64,000 nucleotides of DNA, from assembly GCF_000379765.1 (NCBI RefSeq), contig NZ_KB903430.1, positions 592,945 to 656,944 of the forward strand, written 5' to 3'. A program made the translations under genes and the position numbers. Numbering within the stretch: position 1 is the first letter of the stretch; each line of letters begins with the position of its first letter. The DNA is from Flexithrix dorotheae DSM 6795. GTDB lineage: Bacteria; Bacteroidota; Bacteroidia; Cytophagales; Flammeovirgaceae. Under the pieces are notes generated by a model. That model had not been told where the DNA came from, made no database searches, and saw only the letters and a list, made by a program, of their open reading frames with translations. Below are positions 8,134 through 15,957 of the stretch, piece by piece.

Positions 8134-8913
8134 ATGAAGAGGTTATTAAAAATATCACTGACCTACCTGGTTCCTGCTATTTTTATAGCAATATTGATCT
8201 ATGGGCTAAATTTCAATCACCAGATTCGATGCATTTTGGTGGAATATGACCTTTCTTCTCTAAGAAAAGAAACTGATAATTTATATGTTTCTGCTGGAAT
8301 GGATAAAATTGATGCAGCCCTGCTCAAGGAAAATATTGAGGCATCAAGGAAAAGGCTGAGCCATTTCTTTGATACAGTTTATGCCAATCCTGTCTTTTTA
8401 GCTGGAGATTCAGAAAATTTTATGCGGACTTATGGCGCTCAACTTAATAGTCCTGGAATGAATCACATTACCCCAATCGGTTCTTATATTGTTTTAGGTC
8501 CCAAAGGATTGAATAGGGATGTCATTAGTCATGAACTGGTCCATGCAGAACTGGTGTACCGGGTAGGCTGGTGGAACAGGGAAATGGAAATTCCCACCTG
8601 GTTCGATGAAGGTCTGGCCTTAATGCTGGATTACCGCTACAAAGATTCGGATGCTATGTGGAATATTTTAACTAAAAAAGGGGAAGAGGCTCCATCTTTA
8701 AAAGAACTGGAAAAAATGAAGGACTTTATCCGGATTACACAAAAAAGCCCCTACTTGTCTTATGTCACTTCTATGCGGGAAGTTTCCAGATGGTGGAATG
8801 TAGTAGGTTTAAATGGTTTTGCAGAATTTACAGACCGCATAAAAAATGGAGAACATTTTCCGTCTGCCTACAAAGAGACAGAAAATAAGTTCTCCAGAAT
8901 GACTAAAAAATAA
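8134..8913 (+). CDS. Membrane-anchored gluzincin-type zinc metallopeptidase
   Basis: 259 aa. The ATG at 8134 is preferred over the TTG immediately before it. Residues 4-27 form one hydrophobic segment (signal anchor), and the rest should face the periplasm. The zinc site is clear: HELVH in the segment DVISHELVHAEL provides two His ligands and the catalytic Glu, and WFDEGLAL about 25 residues later provides the third ligand Glu, as in gluzincins of the peptidase MA clan. The domain is short, and I do not recognise a named family or substrate. It is convergent with the M56-M23 operon, 14 bp away; no functional link is proven. Confident as a peptidase fold, uncertain in role. Confidence 0.75.
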   Translation: MKRLLKISLTYLVPAIFIAILIYGLNFNHQIRCILVEYDLSSLRKETDNLYVSAGMDKIDAALLKENIEASRKRLSHFFDTVYANPVFLAGDSENFMRTYGAQLNSPGMNHITPIGSYIVLGPKGLNRDVISHELVHAELVYRVGWWNREMEIPTWFDEGLALMLDYRYKDSDAMWNILTKKGEEAPSLKELEKMKDFIRITQKSPYLSYVTSMREVSRWWNVVGLNGFAEFTDRIKNGEHFPSAYKETENKFSRMTKK

Positions 8914-8927
8914 TTTGGGGGCTTCTC

Positions 8928-10343
8928 CTATTCAAACTTCACTCCTTCTCCAAAATAATCGGCCGGGTCTACAGGTTGATCGCCTTTTAGTATTTCATAA
9001 TGCAAATGAGGTGCTGTAGACATTCCCGAAGAACCTACTCTGCCAATTAGGTCGCCTCTTTTCACCTCTTGTCCTTCTTCCACTAAAATCTCATCTAACT
9101 GGGCATATCTGGTAAAATAATTTTCATCGTGAGCCAGTGTTATCAGCTTACCATAGCCACCATTTTTAATTTCAGCTCCCTTCACCTCGCCATCCGCAGT
9201 AGCATAAACCCCAGTTCCGGTGGGGGCCGAAAAATCTACTCCCCGGTGCATTTGTCTTTTCTTATGAATAGGATGGGTACGCATGCCAAATCCTGAAGTC
9301 ATTTTATGCATTTCTTCTCTTTTGAGGGGTAACATATCCGGGATACCCTTGTCCTGCTGAGGCTGGTGAGCCACAGAAAGCATTTCCGGAGCAGGTTGTT
9401 TAACCAATTCATTTTGATTGACATTTTCGTTTTCCTGTTTACAAGAGAAACAAAACATTAGCCCGCCAATAAGGGGCATTACGATCAGGTACTTTAATTT
9501 TTGCATAGTTTGTATTTGATTTTGATTGATTTTCTGTATTCTTCTTTTGATGGGAATATTAGCAAAATGATTAGCAACAGTACTTTTCTGCTGCCTGATC
9601 GCCATTTTTAATACCAGCTGGAAATAATTGGAGATGCCAAATTTCCCGGCAGTTTGTCCATCGGCAATAAACTCATGATTTTGTTCAATAGCCTTCTTAT
9701 AAAGTCCCAGAAGTGGATTGAACCAAAATATCACTTTTAGAACTTCTACCAATAATATATCTAGTGAATGCCATTCCCGAGCATGTACTTCTTCATGGGC
9801 AATTACCTGTGCCTTTTCACTTTCGGTCAATCCTTCAGGATTAAGAAAAATCAACCTGAAAAATGAAAATGCAAAGGGTTTATGATGAATTTCCACCAAA
9901 GAAAAGGATCCATACTTTGTTACTTTTCCATTCAAAGCCATCCTGATAATACTCAAGATATTCCTCTTCAATTGAAAAAAAGCAATGGAGAAACCTGTTA
10001 TATAGATAAGCAGACCTAGCCAATAATATACTCCACTTTCTGAGTTTTCTACATTCCCAAACTCTTCCATAGGCATTCCTTCTTCTATTACCAGCAGTAC
10101 CAGTTGGCTTTCAACATGCTCTACTACTTTTCTGGAATCTGTCATTCCATTTGGTAAAAGATCATTAAATATGTTTGGATCAATTTGAAGTAAAGGAATA
10201 AAAAAGCTTAATCCCAGTGCCAATAGCAGGAAAATTCTATTCCATTGGTACAAACCAACTGATTGTAAAACCCATCGATAGAAAAGGTAAAATACAATTA
10301 GGCAACAAGTGGAAGAAAGTAAGTAAATGATAAGGTTATTCAT
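8928..10343 (-). CDS. BlaR1-type M56 / M23 fusion peptidase, copy 1
   Basis: 471 aa. Topology and domains: membrane segments at about 4-24, 36-53, 106-125 and 284-300. The M56 metalloprotease motif HEEVH (183-187) lies in the large loop between segments 3 and 4, where BlaR1 holds its gluzincin site. A C-terminal M23 (LytM-like) domain occupies about 345-465 with HxxxD (His366, Asp370) and HLH (446-448). In BlaR1 the C-terminus is a beta-lactam sensor; here a peptidoglycan-endopeptidase fold replaces it on the periplasmic side. The second catalytic His of M23 (YxHL) is Gln415 here (YAQL), so this copy may bind rather than cut. Last gene of the BlaI operon, 58 bp after its paralogue. Confidence 0.9.
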   Translation of the reverse strand: MNNLIIYLLSSTCCLIVFYLFYRWVLQSVGLYQWNRIFLLLALGLSFFIPLLQIDPNIFNDLLPNGMTDSRKVVEHVESQLVLLVIEEGMPMEEFGNVENSESGVYYWLGLLIYITGFSIAFFQLKRNILSIIRMALNGKVTKYGSFSLVEIHHKPFAFSFFRLIFLNPEGLTESEKAQVIAHEEVHAREWHSLDILLVEVLKVIFWFNPLLGLYKKAIEQNHEFIADGQTAGKFGISNYFQLVLKMAIRQQKSTVANHFANIPIKRRIQKINQNQIQTMQKLKYLIVMPLIGGLMFCFSCKQENENVNQNELVKQPAPEMLSVAHQPQQDKGIPDMLPLKREEMHKMTSGFGMRTHPIHKKRQMHRGVDFSAPTGTGVYATADGEVKGAEIKNGGYGKLITLAHDENYFTRYAQLDEILVEEGQEVKRGDLIGRVGSSGMSTAPHLHYEILKGDQPVDPADYFGEGVKFE

Positions 10344-10401
10344 GAAAATTAAATCTGGTTGGTTGAATTTCTAAATCTTCTGTAGGCAATAAAGCAATAG
10401 T

Positions 10402-11841
10402 TTAATACTGATTTTCAAGCACTTCCACCTGACTTCCGAAAAAATCTTTTGGGTCTACTTTTTTATCTCCTTTTTTGATTTCGTAATGTAGATGCGGTTT
10501 TACCGACAAGCCAGTGGAGCCAACAGTGCCAATAACATCCCCTTTCTTCACTTCCTGCCCTTCTTCCACTAAAATTTCTGATAAATGAGAATAGAAAGAG
10601 GAAATTTCTTCATCATGCTCCAATTCTATGCTGTTGCCATATCCCTTTTTACTTACCTCTGTTTGAGCAACTTTTCCATTAGCAGTAGCAATTACCGGAG
10701 TTCCTTCAGGAGCGGTAAAATCTACTCCTGTATGCATCCTTTTTACTTTTAGGATAGGGTGAAATCTCATTCCAAAACCTGATCTAACTTTTTTGAACCC
10801 TTCATCACTTAATGGGAAAATATCTGGAATAGCTTTTTTTGGAATATGAGGGGAATCTTCTACTAATACCTCAGGCAATTGTAAAACTGCAATTTCCTTT
10901 TCTTTTGGTTTTAATTCCTGTATTTCTTCTTCACAGGAAAAGCAGGCTAAAAGTCCTCCAATGAGGGGAACTGCAATAAAGTATTTAAATTTTTGCATAG
11001 GTTGAATTGGATTCTGATTAATTTTTTGAATTCTTGTTTTTATGGGAATATTGGCAAAGTGATTCGCCAATACACCTTTTTGCTGCCGGATAGCCATTTT
11101 CAAAACCAGTTTGAAATAATTGGAAACGCCATACTTCTGTGCAGTCTGCTGATCGGCAATATATTCGTGGTTTTGCTCAATAGCTTTTTTATAAAGTCCT
11201 AAAATTGGATTGAACCAAAAAACTACCCTGAGCATTTCTACCAACAAAATATCAAGTGAATGCCATTCCAATACATGTACTTTTTCATGGGCTATTATCT
11301 GAGATTTTTCCTCTTCTTTTAATCCTTCCGGATTCAGGAAAATCATTTTGAAAAAAGAAAAAGCATATGGTTTATGTTTTATTTCTATAAGGTAATAGCT
11401 TCCCTTCCTGGTCACTTTCCCATTTAATGCTATTTTCAATATGCTGAAAATGTTCCTTTTTAAACTGAGAAATGATATTACATAACCAATAAGGTAGACC
11501 GCAAGCCCTATCCAGAAATAATAATAATCTGCGCTTCCTGAACTTTCTGCTACTGGCAAATTTTTAGACGGGGCAGCTTTCTCCCACATCAGATAGACGA
11601 ATTGATTTTCAACTGCCTCAACCATTTCCCCTGACTCCGAAATAGATGCGGAAAAAACTTTGCTAAATGCTGTGGAATCAATTTCCAAAACAGGAATTAA
11701 GAAACTGAGCCCAAGTGCGATCAATAAGAAAAACCTGTTCCACTGGGGTAAACCTGCAGATTGCAAAATCCATCTGTAAAAAAGATAGAATACAATGAGA
11801 CAACACGCTGAGGAAAGGGCGTACAATAAAAAGCCATTCAC
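10402..11841 (-). CDS. BlaR1-type M56 / M23 fusion peptidase, copy 2
   Basis: 479 aa and about half identical to copy 1 along its length. Membrane segments lie at about 4-24, 36-53, 108-127 and 286-301. The M56 motif HEKVH is at 185-189, and the EQNHEYIAD helix follows at 222-230. The M23 domain (about 350-470) is complete: His370, Asp374, His419 in FYSHL, and HLH at 450-452. It should therefore be a competent zinc endopeptidase, either on peptidoglycan or acting as a sensor. It starts with GTG at 11841, supported by alignment with copy 1. It lies 53 bp downstream of the BlaI-type repressor, whose cleavage by the M56 domain is the expected signalling step from the BlaR1 precedent. The signal sensed is unknown. 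Confidence 0.9.
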   Translation of the reverse strand: MNGFLLYALSSACCLIVFYLFYRWILQSAGLPQWNRFFLLIALGLSFLIPVLEIDSTAFSKVFSASISESGEMVEAVENQFVYLMWEKAAPSKNLPVAESSGSADYYYFWIGLAVYLIGYVISFLSLKRNIFSILKIALNGKVTRKGSYYLIEIKHKPYAFSFFKMIFLNPEGLKEEEKSQIIAHEKVHVLEWHSLDILLVEMLRVVFWFNPILGLYKKAIEQNHEYIADQQTAQKYGVSNYFKLVLKMAIRQQKGVLANHFANIPIKTRIQKINQNPIQPMQKFKYFIAVPLIGGLLACFSCEEEIQELKPKEKEIAVLQLPEVLVEDSPHIPKKAIPDIFPLSDEGFKKVRSGFGMRFHPILKVKRMHTGVDFTAPEGTPVIATANGKVAQTEVSKKGYGNSIELEHDEEISSFYSHLSEILVEEGQEVKKGDVIGTVGSTGLSVKPHLHYEIKKGDKKVDPKDFFGSQVEVLENQY

Positions 11842-11894
11842 TGTGAAAAATTTTAAATGGATAAGAAGGGTTTAGGATGTTAAACTAAGTAAGA

Positions 11895-12266
11895 TTATTT
11901 GTCAATCTTCCCAATGATGTCCTTAATTTCCTCAATCTCTTTCTCGCTGAGTTCCTCTTCCTGTACCATAAAAGAAACCAGTTTTTCATACGATCCCTCA
12001 AAATAATTGCTGATCATATTTTTAAAGGTAAATTTTTTATAGGCTGACTTGGAAACTATGGGGAAATACTCATGTGTTTTACCATAAGCTTTATGATCTA
12101 CAAAACCTTTTTTCTCCAAAATCCTCACTACGGAGGAAATAGTATTATAAGGCGGTTTTTCTGGTGCCATCTTAGCAATGACATCTTTCACAAAACCCTT
12201 TTTAAGATCCCAGAGGATTTGCATCACCCGCTCCTCTGTTTTTGTAAGTGCTTCTAATTTTTTCAT
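11895..12266 (-). CDS. BlaI/MecI/CopY-family repressor
   Basis: 123 aa, the normal family length. A winged helix occupies about residues 5-75 with the typical LTKTEERVMQILWDL start and the recognition segment YNTISSVVRILEKKGFVDH. The C-terminal third (85-123) forms the dimer and cleavage region. It is the first gene of an operon with two M56-M23 membrane proteins, the same logic as blaI-blaR1. It probably represses its own operon. Two perfect inverted repeats lie directly upstream, 30 bp apart centre to centre, and are proposed as operators. No beta-lactamase gene is nearby, so the wider regulon is unknown. Confidence 0.93.
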   Translation of the reverse strand: MKKLEALTKTEERVMQILWDLKKGFVKDVIAKMAPEKPPYNTISSVVRILEKKGFVDHKAYGKTHEYFPIVSKSAYKKFTFKNMISNYFEGSYEKLVSFMVQEEELSEKEIEEIKDIIGKIDK

Positions 12267-12279
12267 AAAGCAAACATAT

Positions 12280-12322
12280 AACTTAATTTTAAGTTTTACA
12301 ACTAATTTTTACGTTTTAAAAC
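12280..12322. promoter_or_regulatory. Paired dyads, candidate BlaI-type operators
   Basis: AACTTAA-TT-TTAAGTT (12280-12295) and GTTTTAAAAC (12313-12322) are both perfect palindromes. Their centres are 30 bp apart, close to three helical turns, and 14-56 bp from the BlaI-type start codon. This placement suits cooperative repressor dimers. They differ from the staphylococcal TACA/TGTA operators, so the assignment is inference. Confidence 0.45.
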
Positions 12323-12485
12323 TTTTTGTGCAGTTTTAGAAATTAAAAACTCACTTAAAACACTAATAATCAAACTACTAAAACTAACATTTTTTTTATT
12401 CTGAAAACGCTAAATCCATTAATCCAGAAAAAATATATTTATTAAAATCTTATTTTACCTTTACCATTAAAAATCGACATAACCG

Positions 12486-12980
12486 ATGAAACCAAGAATT
12501 GAAGAAATTACCGCCAAAAAATTGATTGGAATGCGCATAAAGACTTCTTTGGCAGAAAATAAAACTGCCCATCTTTGGCAGAAATTTATGTCAAGGAAGG
12601 ATGAAATTAATAGCCAAAAGAATTCTGGATATTTTTCTGTACAAATATTTCCGGAGGACCTGAGTTTTAAGGATTTCGATGATAAAGTTATTTTTGAAAA
12701 ATGGGCGGCAGTGGAGGTAAAAGATGTGGACAAAATCCCTGAAGATATGGAAACACATACTTTATCCGCAGGGAAATATGCAGTTTTTGTCCATCACGGA
12801 CCAGTAAGTGCTTTTGGGGAAACACTCAATTATATTTTTGGAATTTGGTTACCAAATTCGGATTACTTACTAGACAATAGGGAACATTTTGAAATTATGG
12901 GTGAAAAATATTTCGGTCCAACTCATCCCGATTCTGAGGAAGAAGTCTGGATTCCAATTAAAGACAAGCTCCCTGAATAA
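12486..12980 (+). CDS. GyrI-like / AraC effector-binding domain protein
   Basis: 164 aa, a single GyrI-like domain with no DNA-binding part. Visible features are the opening KPRIEEITAKKLIGMRIKTS strand, a central block KWAAVEV.DVDKIPEDM followed by HTLSAGKYAVFVHHGP (the usual GxYAvf.h.G signature), and the C-terminal EHFEIMGEKYFGP block with E..IWIPI-like ending. Stand-alone members of this fold bind small molecules or act as small hydrolases. Cytoplasmic. A TACCTTTA sequence at 12456-12463 could serve as its -7 element. The gene is not obviously in an operon with the next gene, which is 78 bp downstream. Confidence 0.85.
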   Translation: MKPRIEEITAKKLIGMRIKTSLAENKTAHLWQKFMSRKDEINSQKNSGYFSVQIFPEDLSFKDFDDKVIFEKWAAVEVKDVDKIPEDMETHTLSAGKYAVFVHHGPVSAFGETLNYIFGIWLPNSDYLLDNREHFEIMGEKYFGPTHPDSEEEVWIPIKDKLPE

Positions 12981-13058
12981 ATTTAGCCTATGGATTTACC
13001 TGCCCCAAAAAAATCCGGGATCAGCTCAAAATATTTATAGGCAGGTATTTACCCAATA

Positions 13059-13328
13059 ATGAAAGGAAGGCTTTTGCGTTGGGAAGGCATGAAAGCAAAT
13101 GAATTCGAAGTATTATCAAAGGAAGACAAGGTAAAATTGGTTCAGAAATATGGTGAATTTCTGGAGGAAATACAGCATTATAACCTAAAGATTTTCCTTT
13201 ATCATATCGGGACACTTTTGGTTGAAATTCACTTTAGTCCTCACCTGGAAAAAGTGATTGAGGTGAATTTGGCAAATAATGATCGTTTGCCTGATTTTTC
13301 AAGAGTGGACATTTCAAGCCTGATTTAA
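13059..13328 (+). CDS. Small conserved-looking hypothetical protein
   Basis: 89 aa from the ATG at 13059; an in-frame ATG at 13089 (MKANEFEVLSKEDKV) may be the true start and gives 79 aa. The protein is soluble, with an acidic helix-rich first half (KVKLVQKYGEFLEEI) and a beta-like second half (IFLYHIGTLLVEIHFS). No known motif was recognised. Codon use and composition resemble the neighbours, and the reading frame covers the only sensible gene in the 12981-13340 gap, so it is called as real. Confidence 0.6.
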   Translation: MKGRLLRWEGMKANEFEVLSKEDKVKLVQKYGEFLEEIQHYNLKIFLYHIGTLLVEIHFSPHLEKVIEVNLANNDRLPDFSRVDISSLI

Positions 13329-13340
13329 TAGATCTTCAAT

Positions 13341-13730
13341 TTAGGACTGATAAAGTTCTACTGGCAATTGATCAGGATCAAAAATAAAGGTGAAAGATTT
13401 GCCTGTAACCGCATCTACCCTAATTGGTTCATAGCTAATATTTTTTGCGGCCAGCTGTTCCACACTTTTCTGAATATCATCCACCTCAAAACAAATATGC
13501 CTTAATCCGGCTGCTTCAGGCTGAGTCAATCTTTCCGGAGGATTGGGAAAAGAAAACAATTCAATCACATAATTTCCATTCAGCCCAAGATCAAGTTTGT
13601 AGGAATCCCTTTCTTCCCGATAAACTTCCGAAAGGATTTCCAAACCAAGAATTTCTGTATAAAATGCTTTAGACTTTTGATAGTCGGAAGCAATAATGGC
13701 AATATGATGTACCTTGTTGATTTTTAGCAT
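13341..13730 (-). CDS. VOC-superfamily protein (YaeR/glyoxalase-like)
   Basis: 129 aa from the ATG at 13728-13730; the frame stays open up to a TTG at 13778, but the ATG gives the family's usual N-terminus. Two babbab modules are present. Metal-ligand positions match glyoxalase I-like enzymes: His in NKVHHIAI, Glu in YVIELFSF, His in LRHICFEV and Glu in PVELYQ. The protein resembles E. coli YaeR, whose substrate is unknown. All four ligands are kept, so it is probably metal-binding and active. Cytoplasmic. No operon partner: the next gene on the strand begins 95 bp away. Confidence 0.85.
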   Translation of the reverse strand: MLKINKVHHIAIIASDYQKSKAFYTEILGLEILSEVYREERDSYKLDLGLNGNYVIELFSFPNPPERLTQPEAAGLRHICFEVDDIQKSVEQLAAKNISYEPIRVDAVTGKSFTFIFDPDQLPVELYQS

Positions 13731-13825
13731 TAAGTACCCGTACTTTTTTAATGTGGAGAAATTACATCTCAGTATCAATCAGTTGTGGCAAATTAAATAT
13801 AGGATAGTTATTTCTATCCAACCAC

Positions 13826-14647
13826 TTACAATAAAATAATCATCAATACAAAAACTCTGTAAAGTACCCACGATAAAGATGCAATCCAATGAATTTCTAA
13901 AATTTTCACCCTTCGCATATGCTCTATCAACATGAAGGAAACCACTCCACAGAAATAAGCTAACAATATAATTTGTGGAATTTCAGGGTAAAAACTACCT
14001 GCTAGAATTGCAGGAATTAACAACACAGCTCCGATTAAAGAAACGGTCATCATATTACCCAAATAATGGACAATTCTGTCTTTCTTTAGGAAAAACATCA
14101 ATGCACCTTGCCACAAAATTGGTCCTCCGCAAATCAGTAACTCTCTTCTAAAACTTCCCTGTGAAACCAGGTGAACAAGCAATTGGGCAAAAGCCCCCAC
14201 TATCCAGGAAATGAATAGCCAGACTAAACCAATATAGAGCCATCTGTAAGTCAGACTAAAATCGGGGGTACAGCTATTTGGTTCTTCAAAATGCTTCCCA
14301 GGAGCAATTACTTTTCTATTCAGGGAAATAAATGCATACACTTTGTCTATTCCAAAGCGAAAAATTTTGTTGGCAAAAAGCGACTGGAAAATAGGGAAGC
14401 TATTCCCGATAATTTTGAACAGGCTATCCTTCCCATAAGTCACTTCCTGGGAATCGGTATTAATCAGGGCGATTTCATTGCAAGCCAGATGCATATCTAT
14501 CTGAGGGGGAGGATTTTCCATCAATTTATGATAAGGAATTCTCCCATTTTTATCCAACATTTCAGTTTTGATGAATGCCCCGGTGTACAACTGGCACATA
14601 GGGCATTCTTCATCATAAACAATCACATGGTTTTTGAGCGTATTCAT
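13826..14647 (-). CDS. DCC-family (DUF393) thiol-disulfide protein with membrane domain
   Basis: 273 aa. The N-terminal part (about 8-120) is a thioredoxin-like DUF393/DCC domain with the motif YDEECPMCQLY, giving a CxxC pair at Cys15/Cys18. The C-terminal half has about four hydrophobic segments (roughly 136-160, 170-186, 200-240 and 255-273), so the enzyme domain is tethered to the inner membrane. The DCC family is predicted to do thiol-disulfide exchange; no substrate is known. The gene lies 27 bp downstream of a small membrane-protein gene on the same strand, which suggests a two-gene unit. The fusion of DCC to a membrane domain is seen in other Bacteroidota, from general knowledge. Confidence 0.8.
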   Translation of the reverse strand: MNTLKNHVIVYDEECPMCQLYTGAFIKTEMLDKNGRIPYHKLMENPPPQIDMHLACNEIALINTDSQEVTYGKDSLFKIIGNSFPIFQSLFANKIFRFGIDKVYAFISLNRKVIAPGKHFEEPNSCTPDFSLTYRWLYIGLVWLFISWIVGAFAQLLVHLVSQGSFRRELLICGGPILWQGALMFFLKKDRIVHYLGNMMTVSLIGAVLLIPAILAGSFYPEIPQIILLAYFCGVVSFMLIEHMRRVKILEIHWIASLSWVLYRVFVLMIILL

Positions 14648-14674
14648 TGTTGAAAGGTTCTGGGGTGGTGTAAA

Positions 14675-15025
14675 TCAATTTAACACTGCTTTTTTTCGCA
14701 ATCGGAAAAACACGAAAAGATTGAAGAAATGCATGGCGCCCAGGATTAGAATAATCCCTCCAATTTTCACACTCAGTACTTCAATCACCAGTTGGTAATT
14801 GGATATCACTTCCATGATTTTCAGGGTATAAACTGCATAGCCAATATTGATCAGGTAGAACCCAACCACCAGTAATTTGTTGACACTATCCGCCAAAAGC
14901 TGATTGCCATGGAAAATATCCAGTAGGAAAATTCGACCATTGTTGAAAAGTGTTTTCGCTACCCAAATGGTGAGAGCAATGGTAATGGGTAAATAAAGTC
15001 CGTAAGATAAAATAGTAAAGTTCAT
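14675..15025 (-). CDS. Small three-span membrane protein paired with DCC protein
   Basis: 116 aa. Hydrophobic segments lie at about 5-25, 48-68 and 84-108, with positively charged loops. No enzymatic motif is present. It is the first gene of a pair with the DCC-family protein (27-bp gap), so it may form a membrane partner for it. I do not recognise the family. The upstream region on this strand (15026-15200) is AT-rich, with repeats of TTTTCAA/TTGAAA type, and then the REP-like island begins. Confidence 0.65.
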   Translation of the reverse strand: MNFTILSYGLYLPITIALTIWVAKTLFNNGRIFLLDIFHGNQLLADSVNKLLVVGFYLINIGYAVYTLKIMEVISNYQLVIEVLSVKIGGIILILGAMHFFNLFVFFRLRKKAVLN

Positions 15026-15200
15026 AGTGGTAAGTTTTTGCTTAAATTTTTCAAAACTTTCAATTTTTATTGAAATTTATCTTTAAAAATAAAGTCATCT
15101 TCAAATGGATGACAAATATTGATACGCAACAAAAATACAAAATGTTTTTAAATTTTCAATTATTTTTGAAAGTTTAAAAATAAACAATTTTGAATTTGAA

Positions 15201-15305
15201 GGTTGACAGTTGCAAACTTTAGCCTGCGGCCGAGAAAAAATAATGGTTTAAGTATAAGCGAAGCAACTACTTAAACCTATAAATAAAAGTAAGTTTGTAA
15301 CTTAC
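15201..15305. repeat. REP-like cluster 1 (degenerate A, B, C)
   Basis: Three short palindromes in the order A-B-C. A (15201-15224) has only the right arm AACTTTAGCC intact. B (15245-15277) has arms GGTTTAAGTA and TACTTAAACC around a loop with AAGCGAAGC. C (15289-15305) is GTAAGTTTGTAACTTAC. The cluster ends 14 bp before the start of the membrane-protein gene at 15320. The same order recurs at 15784, 16515/17273 and 22303. Confidence 0.85.
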
Positions 15306-15319
15306 GAAAAAACCAGTAA

Positions 15320-15775
15320 ATGAAAATAAAAGAGAAAGCATTAGAAATAACCCAATTAGAAAATAAGATTATAATCAATGACAGAATGGAGTTTCAATGG
15401 AAAGAAATTCTGATTTTTGCCATTCCCCTACTCGCCATTACCCCATTTTTAACAGGCTTAATCATCAGTTTTGTCATATCTGCCCTTGGAATTTTAGCCT
15501 ATATTCTATTTCGGTTTTCCGCATGGGTATTTTATCAAAGAATTATTATCGACCTGGAACAGACAAAACTCACCGTGGAAAGGAAACTGATAAACAAAGT
15601 CATCTCTAAGAAATTAATCACTAAAAAATACAAATCCGAAAACTTCCACTTCAAAGCCCTTACCCGAAGTGGCATGACGAAATATTTATTTTCCTACAAG
15701 GAATTCAAAAGCTATGATCTTATGATTATCCAAAATGAAGCTGATGTGAAAAAAATTAAAGAGGCTTTAATGTAA
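15320..15775 (+). CDS. Hypothetical membrane protein inside REP-like island
   Basis: 151 aa. One long or two short hydrophobic segments occupy about residues 27-72 (EILIFAIPLLAITPFL and ISFVISALGILAYIL). The C-terminal half is basic and soluble, with beta-like strands (LEQTKLTVERKLINKVI). I do not recognise a family; the shape resembles small PH-like membrane proteins but no motif confirms that. It lies between REP-like clusters 1 and 2: its ATG is 14 bp after palindrome C1 and its TAA is 8 bp before palindrome D1, so its whole transcript would be bracketed by hairpins. Codon use looks native. Confidence 0.65.
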   Translation: MKIKEKALEITQLENKIIINDRMEFQWKEILIFAIPLLAITPFLTGLIISFVISALGILAYILFRFSAWVFYQRIIIDLEQTKLTVERKLINKVISKKLITKKYKSENFHFKALTRSGMTKYLFSYKEFKSYDLMIIQNEADVKKIKEALM

Positions 15776-15783
15776 TGGTTTCT

Positions 15784-15913
15784 GGCAGTTTCAAACTGCC
15801 TTTTATTGTAAGGCTAAAGTTGCAAACTTTAGCCAGAGGGAAAAAACTGGTTTAAGTATAAGCGGAGCGGGCGGCTACTTAAACCTACTAATAAAAGTAA
15901 GTTTGTAACTTAC
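15784..15913. repeat. REP-like cluster 2 (D, A, B, C) 5' of the RAYT gene
   Basis: The only complete cluster. D (15784-15800) is GGCAGTTTCAAACTGCC. A (15812-15834) has arms GGCTAAAGTT and AACTTTAGCC around GCA. B (15849-15885) has arms GGTTTAAGTA and TACTTAAACC with a GC-richer loop containing AAGCGGAGC. C (15897-15913) is identical to C1. A, C and D all share the core AGTT-N3-AACT. The segment 15773-15834 is repeated almost exactly at 16504-16565, so the RAYT gene is flanked by direct repeats of about 62 bp. Confidence 0.9.
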
Positions 15914-15957
15914 GTTCCAGGCATAAAATTTTGACCTAAGAATACAGTTTTCTTAGT

